Source: DATARR01 sp034666985 (GTDB taxonomy: Bacteria; Acidobacteriota; Thermoanaerobaculia; Multivoradales; UBA5704). Taken from it: a stretch of 64,000 bases of DNA. Made by a program: the position numbers and the translations under genes. The DNA is taken from positions 67,994 through 131,993 of the forward strand of contig JAXDKS010000026.1 in NCBI GenBank assembly GCA_034666985.1, written 5' to 3'. A model generated the notes under the pieces. That model worked only from the letters and a program-made list of their open reading frames with translations. It was not told the origin of the DNA and did not search any database. Position 1 is the stretch's first letter. Each line of letters begins with the position of its first letter. Shown piece after piece: positions 50,148 through 58,637 of this stretch.

Positions 50148-50930
50148 CTACTCCCCGCGCGCCAGCTTGACCAGGCTCTCCAGCGTGCGCAGCTTGCGAT
50201 CCTTGGTGGCGAACAGCCGCGCGGCGAACATGGCCGAGGCGGCGTGGGCGGAGAGCAGGTCGAGCAGGTCGCGGTCCTCGGCCCGCAGGATCGGCTTGTG
50301 GTCCAGCAGCTTGAGCAGCACGAGGGCGCCGACGATCTCGTTCTGCACTCGCAGGGGCACCGCGGCCAGCGCCGGCGACTCGGCGGTGGGGCCCAGGCGC
50401 AGCACGCCGTCCTTGAGTGTCGAGTCCACCATCGGATCGCCGCCGGTGTAGGTCTCGACGTCGTAGGGCGACGCGACACCTTCGTACATCCCCTCGATCA
50501 GGGCGATCTCGCACCCCTCGCCCTCGTCGCGGCGCAGCAACAGCACGAACTGCGCGGCGCCCAGCAGGTTGATGGCGATCTCGGCGATGGTGGCCTGCAC
50601 CTCCGCCGGGTCGAGGGTGGCGTGGAGCTGGTAGGTCGCCACGTAGAGGTTCATCAGCCGGCCGCCCTGATGCTCGGAGTCCACGAGGCGGGAAGCGAGC
50701 TCCTTGACGTCCGACTCCGCCGTGGCCAGCCGGTGCTCCAGCTCGGCCACGCGCTCGGCCGACGAGGCGCCCGCGACGCCCTCGGACGCCCCCTGGAGGT
50801 TCTGCTCGACGACGCGGATCAGCTCGCCGGCCCGCTCCAGGGTCGAGCGCAGCTCGGCGACGAGGTCCAGCCCGACGGCTGGAGACTCCAGCCGCGTCTT
50901 GGGCGTCTGGGTGGCGCTACGCTCGCTCAA
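50148..50930 (-). CDS. GAF-domain protein with N-terminal coiled coil
   Basis: 260 residues. Residues 25-90 form a coiled coil (LRSTLERAGELIRVVEQNL, ERVAELEHRLATAESDVKELASRL); residues 95-240 are a GAF domain (LYVATYQLHATLDPAEVQATIAEIAIN, FVLLLRRDEGEGCEIALIEGM, LAAVPLRVQNEIVGALVLLKLL, DLLDLLSAHAASAMFAARLF). No kinase or cyclase follows, so it likely senses a small ligand and passes the signal by contact. TTG 50930 overlaps the receiver stop (TTGA), so both are translated together. Confidence 0.88.
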   Translation of the reverse strand: MSERSATQTPKTRLESPAVGLDLVAELRSTLERAGELIRVVEQNLQGASEGVAGASSAERVAELEHRLATAESDVKELASRLVDSEHQGGRLMNLYVATYQLHATLDPAEVQATIAEIAINLLGAAQFVLLLRRDEGEGCEIALIEGMYEGVASPYDVETYTGGDPMVDSTLKDGVLRLGPTAESPALAAVPLRVQNEIVGALVLLKLLDHKPILRAEDRDLLDLLSAHAASAMFAARLFATKDRKLRTLESLVKLARGE

Positions 50931-51307
50931 GCGGCGGAACCCTTCGTCTCCAGGCGCGCGATCACGGCGAGGATCTCCTCGGTGTGGAACGGCTTCTTGA
51001 TGTAGGCGGTGGCCCCCGCCTCCATGCCCCGCACCGTGTCCTCCTCGCGCCCCTCGGTGCTGATGATGATGACGGGAAGGTCGGCCCGCGCGTCGTCGGA
51101 GCGGATCTGGGCCAGGAACTCCAGGCCGTTCATGTTGGGCATGTTCACGTCGAGCAGCACGAGATCGATGTCCGGGTGCTCGTGCAGGCGGTCGAGAGCC
51201 TGCCGCCCGTCCGCGGCGAAGACCAGCGGGTACTGGCGCAGCATCACCTCGTACATCTTGTGCATCAGCTTCGAGTCGTCGGCGACGAGAATTTTCCTTG
51301 GCTGCAC
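50927..51307 (-). CDS. Single-domain response regulator (CheY-like)
   Basis: 126 residues, a stand-alone receiver. Acidic pocket D10/D11, phospho-acceptor D53 in LLDVNMPNMNG, switch residues S83/T84, K105 in IKKPF. No output domain, so it signals by protein contact, probably with the GAF and DUF4388 proteins of the same operon. GTG 51307 is the start, with GGGAGAG upstream. No histidine kinase is present in the window. Confidence 0.93.
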   Translation of the reverse strand: MQPRKILVADDSKLMHKMYEVMLRQYPLVFAADGRQALDRLHEHPDIDLVLLDVNMPNMNGLEFLAQIRSDDARADLPVIIISTEGREEDTVRGMEAGATAYIKKPFHTEEILAVIARLETKGSAA

Positions 51308-51450
51308 GGCTCTCTCCCGGACCTCACGGATAGGAACCCCGGATTCTAGCGCATTTGGCTCGTAATCCCCCGGGGGAGTGTAGCCAAGCAGCGCGGGCGT
51401 TTCAAGGAACGCGTCTCCAGGCCCTCTCTCCGGGGTAGTCTTGGCAGGCC

Positions 51451-52503
51451 ATGCCGCAGACGCCGCCCACCTCCCGACCCCGCCTCGAAGGAGGTCTACT
51501 CGCCGCCGCCGGGGCGGCGCTGCTGCTCTACGCGCTCTGGCCCTGGCTCCCCCTGCCGAGCCGGGCGGCCCCGCCGCGCACAGTGGTCTTCTACGGCTTC
51601 AGCATCCTGGGCGAGGCCCTGAACGAGGACGTGCTGCCCGACTTCGCCCGCCGCTGGCAGGCCCGCACCGGGGAGCGGGTGGAATTCATCACCTCCTTCG
51701 CCGGCTCGGGCACGGTGACCAACCAGCTCACCCTCGGCGTGCCCGCCCAACTCGCTCTCCTCTCCCTGGAGCTCGACGCCGAGCGGCTCGCCGCGGCCGG
51801 AGTCGTGGCTCCCGGCTCCTGGCGCCGCCTCCCCCATGGCGGTGTGGTCAACCGCACCCCGTTCGTGCTCGTGGTGCGCCGGGGGAACCCGCTGGGCATC
51901 CACGACTTCCCCGACCTGGCCCGGCCCGGGGTGCGGGTGGTCCATCCCGACCCGCTGACCTCGGGCGGCGCCAACTGGGCCCTGCTCGCCGAGTACGGCT
52001 CCGCCGCCCGCCGCTCTCCGGGACGCGAGCGGGCGGCCGGCTTCGAGTCCCTGCGTGGCGTCTGGCACAACGTCGTCGCCCAGGCGGCCTCGGCGCGCGC
52101 CGCCCGCACCCAGTTCGAGAACGGCTTCGGCGACGTGCTCGTCACCTACGAGCAGGACGTCCTGGCCGATGCCGCCCGGGGCACGCTGCCCGGGGAGATC
52201 ATCTATCCTCCCAGCACGGTGCTCTCGGAGCACACGCTGGTGGTGGTCGAGAAGAACGCGGCACCGGCGGACCGGCCTCTGATCGGCGCCCTGGTGCAGT
52301 TCCTGTGGAGCGAGCCGGCGCAGCGCAGCTTCGTGCGGCGCGGGTTTCGCAGCGTCGACGAGGGGCTGAACGCGGCCAACCCCGCGTTCGGTACGATCCA
52401 GGACCCGTTCCGGGTGGCCGACTTCGGCGGCTGGGACCGGGTCAAGAAGGAGATCGTGGACGGCCTCTGGAGGGACCGGGTGATGAAGGAGGTGGGGAAG
52501 TGA
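51451..52503 (+). CDS. Sulfate/thiosulfate-type ABC substrate-binding protein
   Basis: 350 residues with an N-terminal hydrophobic signal or anchor (GGLLAAAGAALLLYALWPW). The family pattern is clear: VVFYGFSILGEALNEDVLPDFARRW, SFAGSGTVTNQLTLG, GNPLGIHDFPDLARPGVRVVHPDPLTSGGANWALLAEYG, the sequence around the oxyanion site of SBP/CysP proteins. It binds sulfate or a similar tetrahedral anion outside the membrane. The first gene of a three-gene operon; GTGA overlap with the permease. Weak ribosome site. Confidence 0.9.
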   Translation: MPQTPPTSRPRLEGGLLAAAGAALLLYALWPWLPLPSRAAPPRTVVFYGFSILGEALNEDVLPDFARRWQARTGERVEFITSFAGSGTVTNQLTLGVPAQLALLSLELDAERLAAAGVVAPGSWRRLPHGGVVNRTPFVLVVRRGNPLGIHDFPDLARPGVRVVHPDPLTSGGANWALLAEYGSAARRSPGRERAAGFESLRGVWHNVVAQAASARAARTQFENGFGDVLVTYEQDVLADAARGTLPGEIIYPPSTVLSEHTLVVVEKNAAPADRPLIGALVQFLWSEPAQRSFVRRGFRSVDEGLNAANPAFGTIQDPFRVADFGGWDRVKKEIVDGLWRDRVMKEVGK

Positions 52504-53309
52504 TCGGCCGGCGCAGCGGGGCGGGGGTTCCCGTTGGGCTGCTCGTCCTGGTGCTGCTGCCGCTGATCCTGATGCCCATCGCGGCGGTCTTCGTCTTCGC
52601 CTTCCGCGGCGGCCCGGGGGAGTTCCTGAAGGCCCTGAGCAACGAGGACGCCCAGTTCGCCCTGCGCTTCAGCCTGCTCATCGCCTTCCTGACGGCGGCC
52701 ATCAACGCCGTGCTGGGCACCTGGGCCGCCTACGTGCTGGCCAAACACCGCTTCCCCGGCGAGCGGCCGCTGGCGATCGCCATCAACCTGCCGGTGGCCA
52801 TCCCCACGGTGGTGGTGGGCACCTCCCTCCTCCTGCTCTGGGGGCCCATCGGCCTCTTCGGCAAGCTGCTGCAGCCGCTGGGCCTGCAGCCCATGTTCAC
52901 TCCCGTCGGGGTGCTCCTCGCCCACCTCTTCGTCACCTTCCCCTACATGCTGGGGGCGGTCAAGCCGCTGCTCGACGAGCTGGAGGTGACCTACGAGGAG
53001 GCGTCCTACACCCTGGGGGCGGGCAAGTGGCAGACCTTCCGCTACGTCATCCTGCCGGCCCTCAAGGGGGGGCTGTTCAGCGGCACGCTGCTGACCTTCG
53101 CCCACTCGCTGGGGGAGTTCGGCGCCACCGTGATGGTGTCGGGGAACCTGCGGCTGCGCACCCAGACGGCGCCGCTCTACATCTTCGCCCAGTTCGAGGC
53201 CGGCAAGGTGGCGCAGGCCAACGCCGTGGCCGCGGTGCTGGCGGCGCTGTCGTTCCTCATCTTCTTCTTCCTGCTCCGCTACTCAGGACCAGGCAAGAGG
53301 CAGGCCTGA
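52500..53309 (+). CDS. Sulfate-type ABC permease (CysT/CysW-like)
   Basis: 269 residues from GTG 52500. Six membrane helices and the EAA loop EVTYEEASYTLGAGKWQTFRYVILPALKGGLFSG near residue 160-190 that docks on the ATPase. LAIAINLPVAIPTVVVGTSLLLLWGPIG matches CysT/CysW/ModB. Only one permease gene is present, so the channel would be a homodimer, as in ModB or TupB systems; tungstate or molybdate is therefore an alternative substrate. Overlaps the ATPase gene as TGATG. Confidence 0.92.
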   Translation: MIGRRSGAGVPVGLLVLVLLPLILMPIAAVFVFAFRGGPGEFLKALSNEDAQFALRFSLLIAFLTAAINAVLGTWAAYVLAKHRFPGERPLAIAINLPVAIPTVVVGTSLLLLWGPIGLFGKLLQPLGLQPMFTPVGVLLAHLFVTFPYMLGAVKPLLDELEVTYEEASYTLGAGKWQTFRYVILPALKGGLFSGTLLTFAHSLGEFGATVMVSGNLRLRTQTAPLYIFAQFEAGKVAQANAVAAVLAALSFLIFFFLLRYSGPGKRQA

Positions 53310-55171
53310 TGTCGATCCGGCTCGAGCAGCTCACCAAGAGCTTCGACGGTCAGCGGGTAGTGAAGTCCACCTCGCTCGAGGTGCTGGACGGCGAGCTGTT
53401 CGTCCTGCTGGGGGCGAGCGGCAGCGGCAAGAGCACCGTCCTGCGGCTGATCGCCGGCCTCTCCATCCCGGACTCCGGCCAGGTGTGGCTGCACGGCCGG
53501 GACGTCACCACCCTGCCGCCCCAGGAGCGGGGGATCGGCTTCGTCTTCCAGAACTACTCCATCTTCCGCCACATGAGCGTGGCCGAGAACATCGAGTTCC
53601 CGCTCAAGATCCGCAAGGTGGCGCCGCCCGAGCGTGCCCGCCGGCGCGAGCAGCTCCTCGACCTGGTGGGCCTCGGCGGCCTCGGCAACCGCTACGCCCA
53701 CCAGCTCTCGGGAGGTCAGCAGCAGCGGGTGGCCCTGGCGCGGGCGCTGGTCCACGAGCCGTCGGTGCTGCTGCTGGACGAGCCCTTCGGAGCGCTCGAC
53801 GTCAAGATCCGCGGCCAGCTCCGGCGCAACCTCAAGGACATCCAGCGCCAGCTCCGCGTCACCGCCATCCTCGTCACCCACGACCAGGAGGAGGCCTTCG
53901 AGCTGGCCGACCGCGTGGGCCTCATGGAGCGGGGAGAGCTGCTGGAGGTGGGCGAGCCCGAGGCCCTCTACGCCCGGCCGCACACCCTCTTCGGCGCCAC
54001 CTTCCTGGGCGCCGGCACCGTGCTCGTGGGGCGGGCCCGGGACGGCGCCGCGCAGCTCGGGGCCCTCTCCCTCCCCATCCCGCCCGAGGTGGAGCATGAG
54101 GAGGACGCCCGGGTGCGGGTGCTCGTCCGGCCCGAGCAGGTGGCGATCTCCGCCGCGCCGCCGGACCGCGGGATGCGCCTGCTGGGGAGCGGGACGATCG
54201 TGGAACGGAGCTTCCTGGGGGCCCTGCGCCGGCTGCGCGTCCGCATGCCCCCCATCCCCGGAACCCGGCAGGCCTCGCCCGCCGTCTACGGCGAGGAGAG
54301 TCTGCTGGTGGACGCCGTGCTCCCTGCCGCGGAGGACCCCGGCGGGCCCGAGGTCTGGGTGAGCCTCAAGGGCTGGCACATCCTGGCCCCTCCCCTCCCC
54401 CGCCTCCTGGCCTGCGACCTCCCCGAGCAGGGGAGCCCCGCGCCCTTCCAGCTTCTGAGCGGTCTGGAGCGGGCGCTCGACGCCCGCATCTCCCTGCTCG
54501 CTCTGACCGAGGACGCGGACCAGGTGGAGGCCCTCCGCGCCTCCCTGGCCCAGCGCGCGGCCGAGCAGGGTCTCCCGGAGGCCGAGCCGGTGGTGCGGCG
54601 GGGGGACGCGGCGGAGGAGATCGCCGCCGAGCAGGTGCAAAGCCTCTACGATCTACTGATCCTCAGCGTGCCCGGGAGCGGTCCGAAGGAGGTCCTGGGG
54701 GATCTGCTGAACACTCTCTCGACCTCCCTGCTGGCGGTGCAGGGAAGGCCCGCCACCTTCGCCCACATCCTCATCTGCACGGCCGTGGGCGAGCCCGGCA
54801 AGGCGGACGTCCGGGTGGGGGGCTGGCTCGCCCGCCGCCTGGGCGCCGAGGTGACGCTGCTGCACGTGCTGATTGACGGGGGAGGGGGTGGCGATCCCGC
54901 CCCCTGGGTGAAGGCCCACCTGGACGCCGGCCTCGCCACGCTGCGGGCCCTGGAGGTGAGGAGCCGCACCGCCCTGCGGCCGGCCCGCACCGCGGTCCAG
55001 GGCATCCTCGAGGAGGCGAAGGCGGGAGGCTACGACCTCATCGTCCTGGGCCGCCACGCAGTTTCGCGATCCAGTGGGCGACCCGCCGGCAGGTCCCGCC
55101 GGCCGGACTTCACCTTCGAGATCCTCTCGGGATCAGGCAAGTCGGTGCTGATCGTGCCGCCGGATCAGTGA
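53309..55171 (+). CDS. ABC ATPase (CysA-like) fused to universal-stress-protein domains
   Basis: 620 residues. Residues 1-240 are a complete ABC ATPase (Walker A LLGASGSGKST, Q-loop FVFQNYSIFRH, signature LSGGQQQRVAL, Walker B LLLDEPFGALD, H-loop VTHDQEEA), followed by a TOBE-like region to about 370 (VRVLVRPEQVAIS). The C-terminal 240 residues hold two USP-like halves: ISLLALTEDADQVEALRASL with YDLLILSVPGSG, then HILICTAVGEPGKADVRVGGWLARRLGAEVTLLHVL with GYDLIVLGRH and SGKSVLIVPP. USP domains bind ATP or AMP; here they may tune uptake to energy state. This fusion is uncommon. Confidence 0.88.
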   Translation: MSIRLEQLTKSFDGQRVVKSTSLEVLDGELFVLLGASGSGKSTVLRLIAGLSIPDSGQVWLHGRDVTTLPPQERGIGFVFQNYSIFRHMSVAENIEFPLKIRKVAPPERARRREQLLDLVGLGGLGNRYAHQLSGGQQQRVALARALVHEPSVLLLDEPFGALDVKIRGQLRRNLKDIQRQLRVTAILVTHDQEEAFELADRVGLMERGELLEVGEPEALYARPHTLFGATFLGAGTVLVGRARDGAAQLGALSLPIPPEVEHEEDARVRVLVRPEQVAISAAPPDRGMRLLGSGTIVERSFLGALRRLRVRMPPIPGTRQASPAVYGEESLLVDAVLPAAEDPGGPEVWVSLKGWHILAPPLPRLLACDLPEQGSPAPFQLLSGLERALDARISLLALTEDADQVEALRASLAQRAAEQGLPEAEPVVRRGDAAEEIAAEQVQSLYDLLILSVPGSGPKEVLGDLLNTLSTSLLAVQGRPATFAHILICTAVGEPGKADVRVGGWLARRLGAEVTLLHVLIDGGGGGDPAPWVKAHLDAGLATLRALEVRSRTALRPARTAVQGILEEAKAGGYDLIVLGRHAVSRSSGRPAGRSRRPDFTFEILSGSGKSVLIVPPDQ

Positions 55172-55194
55172 AGCTGACTGAGGAAAGGGGAGAT

Positions 55195-55270
<76 letters not shown>

Positions 55271-55285
55271 ACAGGGAGGCGGATT

Positions 55286-56419
55286 TTACAGAGTCAGGCC
55301 TGGGGTGTCAAACGCGTCCTGCCGTGGCGCCTCGAAGCCGAGACGCCGGCCCAGCTCGGCCTTGAGCGCGGGGATGCCCTCCCCCGTTGCGGCCGACACC
55401 CAGAGGGCATGGCCGTTGCGCACCTCGTCGGCCGGCAGGAGGTCGCTCTTGTTGAAGACGTTCACCACCCGCTCGCGGTCCACCCCCAGCTCGTCCATCA
55501 CCTGCTCGGCCACCGCCATCTGCTCCTCCCAGCGGGGATGGCTGCGGTCGATGACGTGGAGCACGAGGTCCGCCGCCGTGATCTCCCCCAGGGTGCTGCG
55601 GAAGGAGGAGACGAGATGGTGCGGCAGCTTGCGGATGAAACCGACCGTGTCGGCGAAGACCGCGGTCTTGGCTCCGTCCACGGACCCGCGCCGGAGCTTG
55701 GCGTCCAGCGTCGCGAACAGGCGGTCCTCGGCCAGCGTGCCGGCGGCCGTCAGCCGGTTGAACAGGGTCGACTTGCCGGCGTTGGTGTAGCCGGTCAGCG
55801 CGATGGTCGGCGCGCCCGCGCGGCCGTGGCGCTGCACGTTGCGGGTGCGCTCGATCTTCTCGAGATCCTCTTCCAGGCGCCGGATGCGGGTGCGCAGCAC
55901 GCGGCGGTCCTGCTCGAGCTGGCTCTCGCCCTCGCCACCACGCAGGCCGACGCCGCCGCCCTGGCGCGAAAGGTGGCTCCACTTCCGGGTCAGCCGGGGG
56001 AGCGAGTACTTGAGGCGCGCCAGCTCCACCTGAGTGCGGGCCTCACGGCTGCGCGCCCGCTGGTCGAAGATGTCCAGGATCAGGGAGCTGCGGTCCATCA
56101 CCGAGAGCTTCGTCAGCTCCTCGAGGTTCTTCACCTGACTGCCCGAGAGGTCGTCGTCGAAGATCAGCAGGTCGGCGCCCAGCTCGCGGGCGGCGGCGGC
56201 GATCTCCTCCGCCTTGCCGCGGCCGACGAAGGTCGCGGGGTCCGGCGCCTTGCGCGACTGCACGGCCCTGCCGGCCACCTGCGCGCCGGCGGTGTCGGCG
56301 AGCTGCGCCAGCTCGTCGAGATGCTCCTCAACGACGTACCCCGGCTGACCCGGCAGGACGATACCTACCAGGAACGACCGCCGGGAAGGGGCGGAACGGG
56401 TTTCTTCGGGACTTTGCAA
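55286..56419 (-). CDS. hflX: GTPase HflX, ribosome-associated
   Basis: 377 residues. N-terminal HflX domain with FVGRGKAEEIAAAARELGADLLIFDDDLSGSQVKNLEE and the LSRQGGGVGLRGGEGESQLEQDRRVLRTRIRRLEEDL helix; GTPase domain with G1 GYTNAGKST, G3 DTVGF, G4 NKSD. HflX rescues or splits stalled and hibernating ribosomes under stress. The start is TTG 56419 with no clear ribosome site, so a slightly later start is possible. Divergent from the tlpA-like gene. Confidence 0.95.
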   Translation of the reverse strand: MQSPEETRSAPSRRSFLVGIVLPGQPGYVVEEHLDELAQLADTAGAQVAGRAVQSRKAPDPATFVGRGKAEEIAAAARELGADLLIFDDDLSGSQVKNLEELTKLSVMDRSSLILDIFDQRARSREARTQVELARLKYSLPRLTRKWSHLSRQGGGVGLRGGEGESQLEQDRRVLRTRIRRLEEDLEKIERTRNVQRHGRAGAPTIALTGYTNAGKSTLFNRLTAAGTLAEDRLFATLDAKLRRGSVDGAKTAVFADTVGFIRKLPHHLVSSFRSTLGEITAADLVLHVIDRSHPRWEEQMAVAEQVMDELGVDRERVVNVFNKSDLLPADEVRNGHALWVSAATGEGIPALKAELGRRLGFEAPRQDAFDTPGLTL

Positions 56420-56505
56420 GGTTGTCAGGGTCCGTGCGCTATTCTAGAGGAGTCGAGGAATGGGGCCAAGGCTTGGCCCTGTCCCTTCAACACTGGAGCG
56501 ACTCT

Positions 56506-57105
56506 ATGCATTCCCCATCCGATCCCGCGGCGCCCCCTGTCTCGGCCGCCGTGCCCCCCGTAGTGCCCCCTGCGGGCTCGCGCCTCGGCCTGCCCGCCAA
56601 GCTGGGCCTCGCCGCCCTGGCGGTCTGCGCCCTGGGGGCGCTGTTCTGGCCGCGTGGCGAGGCCACCTTCAAGGAGCCCGGCGGTTTCCTCTACGATGCC
56701 AGCGGCCGGGCGGCCACCATCGGCCCGCACCTCGCCCCGGTCACCCTGGTCCACTTCTGGGCTACCTGGTGCCCGCCCTGCATCCAGGAGATTCCGGCGC
56801 TGCAGCGTCTGGCCCGGGACTTTGGCGGACACGACGATTTCACCGTCCTGATGGTCGCCGTCTCCGATTCCAACGGCAAGGTCCGCAACTTCCTGGGCCG
56901 CAATGCCGACATGGTGCTCTTCGATCCCAACTGGGAGGTGGCGAACCGCTACGGCACCGACAAGCTGCCGGAAACCTATCTGGTCGTCAACGGGCAGGTG
57001 GTGCGCAAGTTCGTCGGCATGACGGACTGGGACGACGCCGCTCTGCGGCGGGAGATCCAGTCGAAGCTCAAGGGATCGGGCCCCTCCACCGCCGCCCTGC
57101 GATGA
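56506..57105 (+). CDS. TlpA-like thiol-disulfide reductase
   Basis: 199 residues. One N-terminal membrane anchor (LGLAALAVCALGALF) after a Pro-rich cytoplasmic stretch, then a thioredoxin fold with active site WATWCPPC, VLMVAVSDSNGKVRNFL and the cis-Pro segment LPETYLVV. It reduces or isomerises disulfides in periplasmic proteins, for example in cytochrome c maturation. ATG 56506 has GGAG upstream; longer frames add no homology. A hairpin terminator follows. Confidence 0.93.
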   Translation: MHSPSDPAAPPVSAAVPPVVPPAGSRLGLPAKLGLAALAVCALGALFWPRGEATFKEPGGFLYDASGRAATIGPHLAPVTLVHFWATWCPPCIQEIPALQRLARDFGGHDDFTVLMVAVSDSNGKVRNFLGRNADMVLFDPNWEVANRYGTDKLPETYLVVNGQVVRKFVGMTDWDDAALRREIQSKLKGSGPSTAALR

Positions 57106-57111
57106 ATCCCT

Positions 57112-57144
57112 GGGCCGCTCGCTCTCCGCGGGAGGGAGCGGCCC
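57112..57144. terminator. Hairpin between convergent tlpA-like and beta-barrel genes
   Basis: GGGCCGCTC (57112-57120) and GAGCGGCCC (57136-57144), a perfect 9-bp stem with a loop that itself contains CTCC/GGAG. It lies 7 bases after the tlpA-like stop and 14 bases from the end of the facing gene, with no T-tract on either side, so it is a probable bidirectional but not classical terminator. Confidence 0.6.
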
Positions 57145-57157
57145 GTGGATTTCTCGA

Positions 57158-57712
57158 CTAGAAATGGATGGCTAGGCCGGCGTGGGCCATGCCGAAGAAC
57201 TGGGCCTCGTTGAAATTGATGTAGTGGCCCGAGACCTCGGCCAGCAGGCCGAGGTGCTGGGTGAGGGGCAGCTCGCCGGTGACCCCCACGGTGAGGCCCC
57301 AGGAGGTTTCCTCCCGGCTCCGCCCCGAGGCCTGGGTGCCGTTCAGGCGATAGCCGCCCAGGCCCAGGTAGATCCCCGAGTCCCAGAACGCCTGGCGAGC
57401 CCGGTACTCGCCACCGACGGTGACGTAGCTGAGATCGGCGTTGTGCAGCGAGCCGAAGAAGGTGTCCTTGTCCAGTGCCAGCCGGCCGGTGCGCAGAAGC
57501 ACCTGCGTGTGGGGCTCGGTGACGATCCCGAGGTTGACCTGAAAGCCGGTGTTGGTGAGGCTGCCCCCCGGATCGGCATCGAAGGACCCGCCGAGGCCGC
57601 CGAGGACGTCCACGGTATAGGTGTACAGCTCCTGCGCGCCAGCGGCGGCGGGGAGCAGCAGAAGGCCCGCGATCAGCAGGAGCCTGCCCAGCAGGCGGTG
57701 GTGTCGAGTCAA
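57158..57712 (-). CDS. Putative outer-membrane beta-barrel protein
   Basis: 184 residues. TTG 57712 is chosen because AAAGGAGG lies 5 bases upstream and a signal peptide follows (LLLIAGLLLLPAAAGAQ). The mature protein alternates hydrophobic and polar residues in strands (YTYTVDVLGGLGGSF, DLSYVTVGGEYRARQAFWDSGIYLGLGGYRL, SWGLTVGVTGELPL), ending in FFGMAHAGLAIHF, where the terminal Phe is the BAM recognition residue. About 8 strands. Function unknown. Divergent from comF. Confidence 0.82.
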   Translation of the reverse strand: MTRHHRLLGRLLLIAGLLLLPAAAGAQELYTYTVDVLGGLGGSFDADPGGSLTNTGFQVNLGIVTEPHTQVLLRTGRLALDKDTFFGSLHNADLSYVTVGGEYRARQAFWDSGIYLGLGGYRLNGTQASGRSREETSWGLTVGVTGELPLTQHLGLLAEVSGHYINFNEAQFFGMAHAGLAIHF

Positions 57713-57824
57713 GATCTCCTCCTTTGCGATGGCTACGGTCCGGGTGCCCCCGTCTCTCCCTGGACCGCCCGGTTGTTGAGAGTATAGCTTCACGCTTCCG
57801 TCTCTTCGGAGACCTGGCAGCTCC

Positions 57825-58637
57825 ATGGACGATCCTGTATACGGACCTGAAGCTCCCGGCGTCACGCCGCCACCCTTCCGGCTGCTCGACCGGCTGGTCC
57901 ACGCCCTGCTGCCCGCGCCCTGCCTGGGCTGCGCTCAGCCGCTGCCCGCCACTGGTACGGCCCTCGGTCTCTGCGGCTCCTGCCGGGCGGCGCTCTCCCC
58001 GGTGCCAGCACAGGCCTGCGCGGTGTGTGCGCGGCCGCTGGCCGGGCATGCCCTGCCGGCGGGCTACCGCTGCGGATCCTGCCGGCAGAATCCGCCGGCC
58101 TACGACCGGCTGATCGCCCTGTGGAGCTACCGGCCGCCCCTCGACGCGGTGGTGCAGGCGTTCAAGTTCCGGCGGCTGGACTACCTCGGCCGGCATCTGG
58201 CGGCCGCCCTGGCGGCGGAGCTCGGTTCCGGGATCGGCAGGATCGGCGACATCGGCGACATTGACCGGGTCGTCCCCGTGCCGCTCCACTGGCGCCGCCG
58301 CCTCACCCGCGGCTACAACCAGGCCGAGCGGATCGCCCGGCCTCTCGCCGGCTTCCTCGGGCTCCCCTTCGCCGCCGCCCTCGTCCGCGGCCGGGCCACG
58401 CCGCCGCAGAGCCTCCTCGGCCGGGAGGAGCGGCTGGCCAATCTGCGTCAGGCCTTCCGGGTGCCGCGTCCGGACGAGGTGCGGAAGCTCCGCATCCTGC
58501 TGATCGACGACGTGGCCACCACCGGCGCCACTCTCGACGCCGCGGCCCGAACCCTCAAGAGAGCGGGCGCCGCGGCCGTCACCGCGCTGGTGGCGGGACG
58601 GACGCCGCTCGATCCCGACCGCATCGCTAGCGGCTAA
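57825..58637 (+). CDS. comF: ComF-family phosphoribosyltransferase-like protein
   Basis: 270 residues. Two N-terminal Cys-knuckle pairs (CLGCAQPL with CGSCRA; CAVCARP with CGSCRQ) for zinc, then a phosphoribosyltransferase domain with RRRLTRGYNQAERIARPLA and the PRPP loop LLIDDVATTGAT. ComF proteins are linked to natural transformation (DNA uptake across the inner membrane) in some species; PRTase activity is not proven. The start at ATG 57825 is plausible, but the ribosome site is weak. Convergent with the next gene, overlapping by 4 bases. Confidence 0.93.
   Translation: MDDPVYGPEAPGVTPPPFRLLDRLVHALLPAPCLGCAQPLPATGTALGLCGSCRAALSPVPAQACAVCARPLAGHALPAGYRCGSCRQNPPAYDRLIALWSYRPPLDAVVQAFKFRRLDYLGRHLAAALAAELGSGIGRIGDIGDIDRVVPVPLHWRRRLTRGYNQAERIARPLAGFLGLPFAAALVRGRATPPQSLLGREERLANLRQAFRVPRPDEVRKLRILLIDDVATTGATLDAAARTLKRAGAAAVTALVAGRTPLDPDRIASG

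Noticed and set aside
57781..57786. TATACT hexamer on the minus strand as promoter of the beta-barrel gene
   Set aside because: Right distance to the start, but no -35 box; the same hexamer appears at several other loci without -35 support, so it is not listed as a feature.
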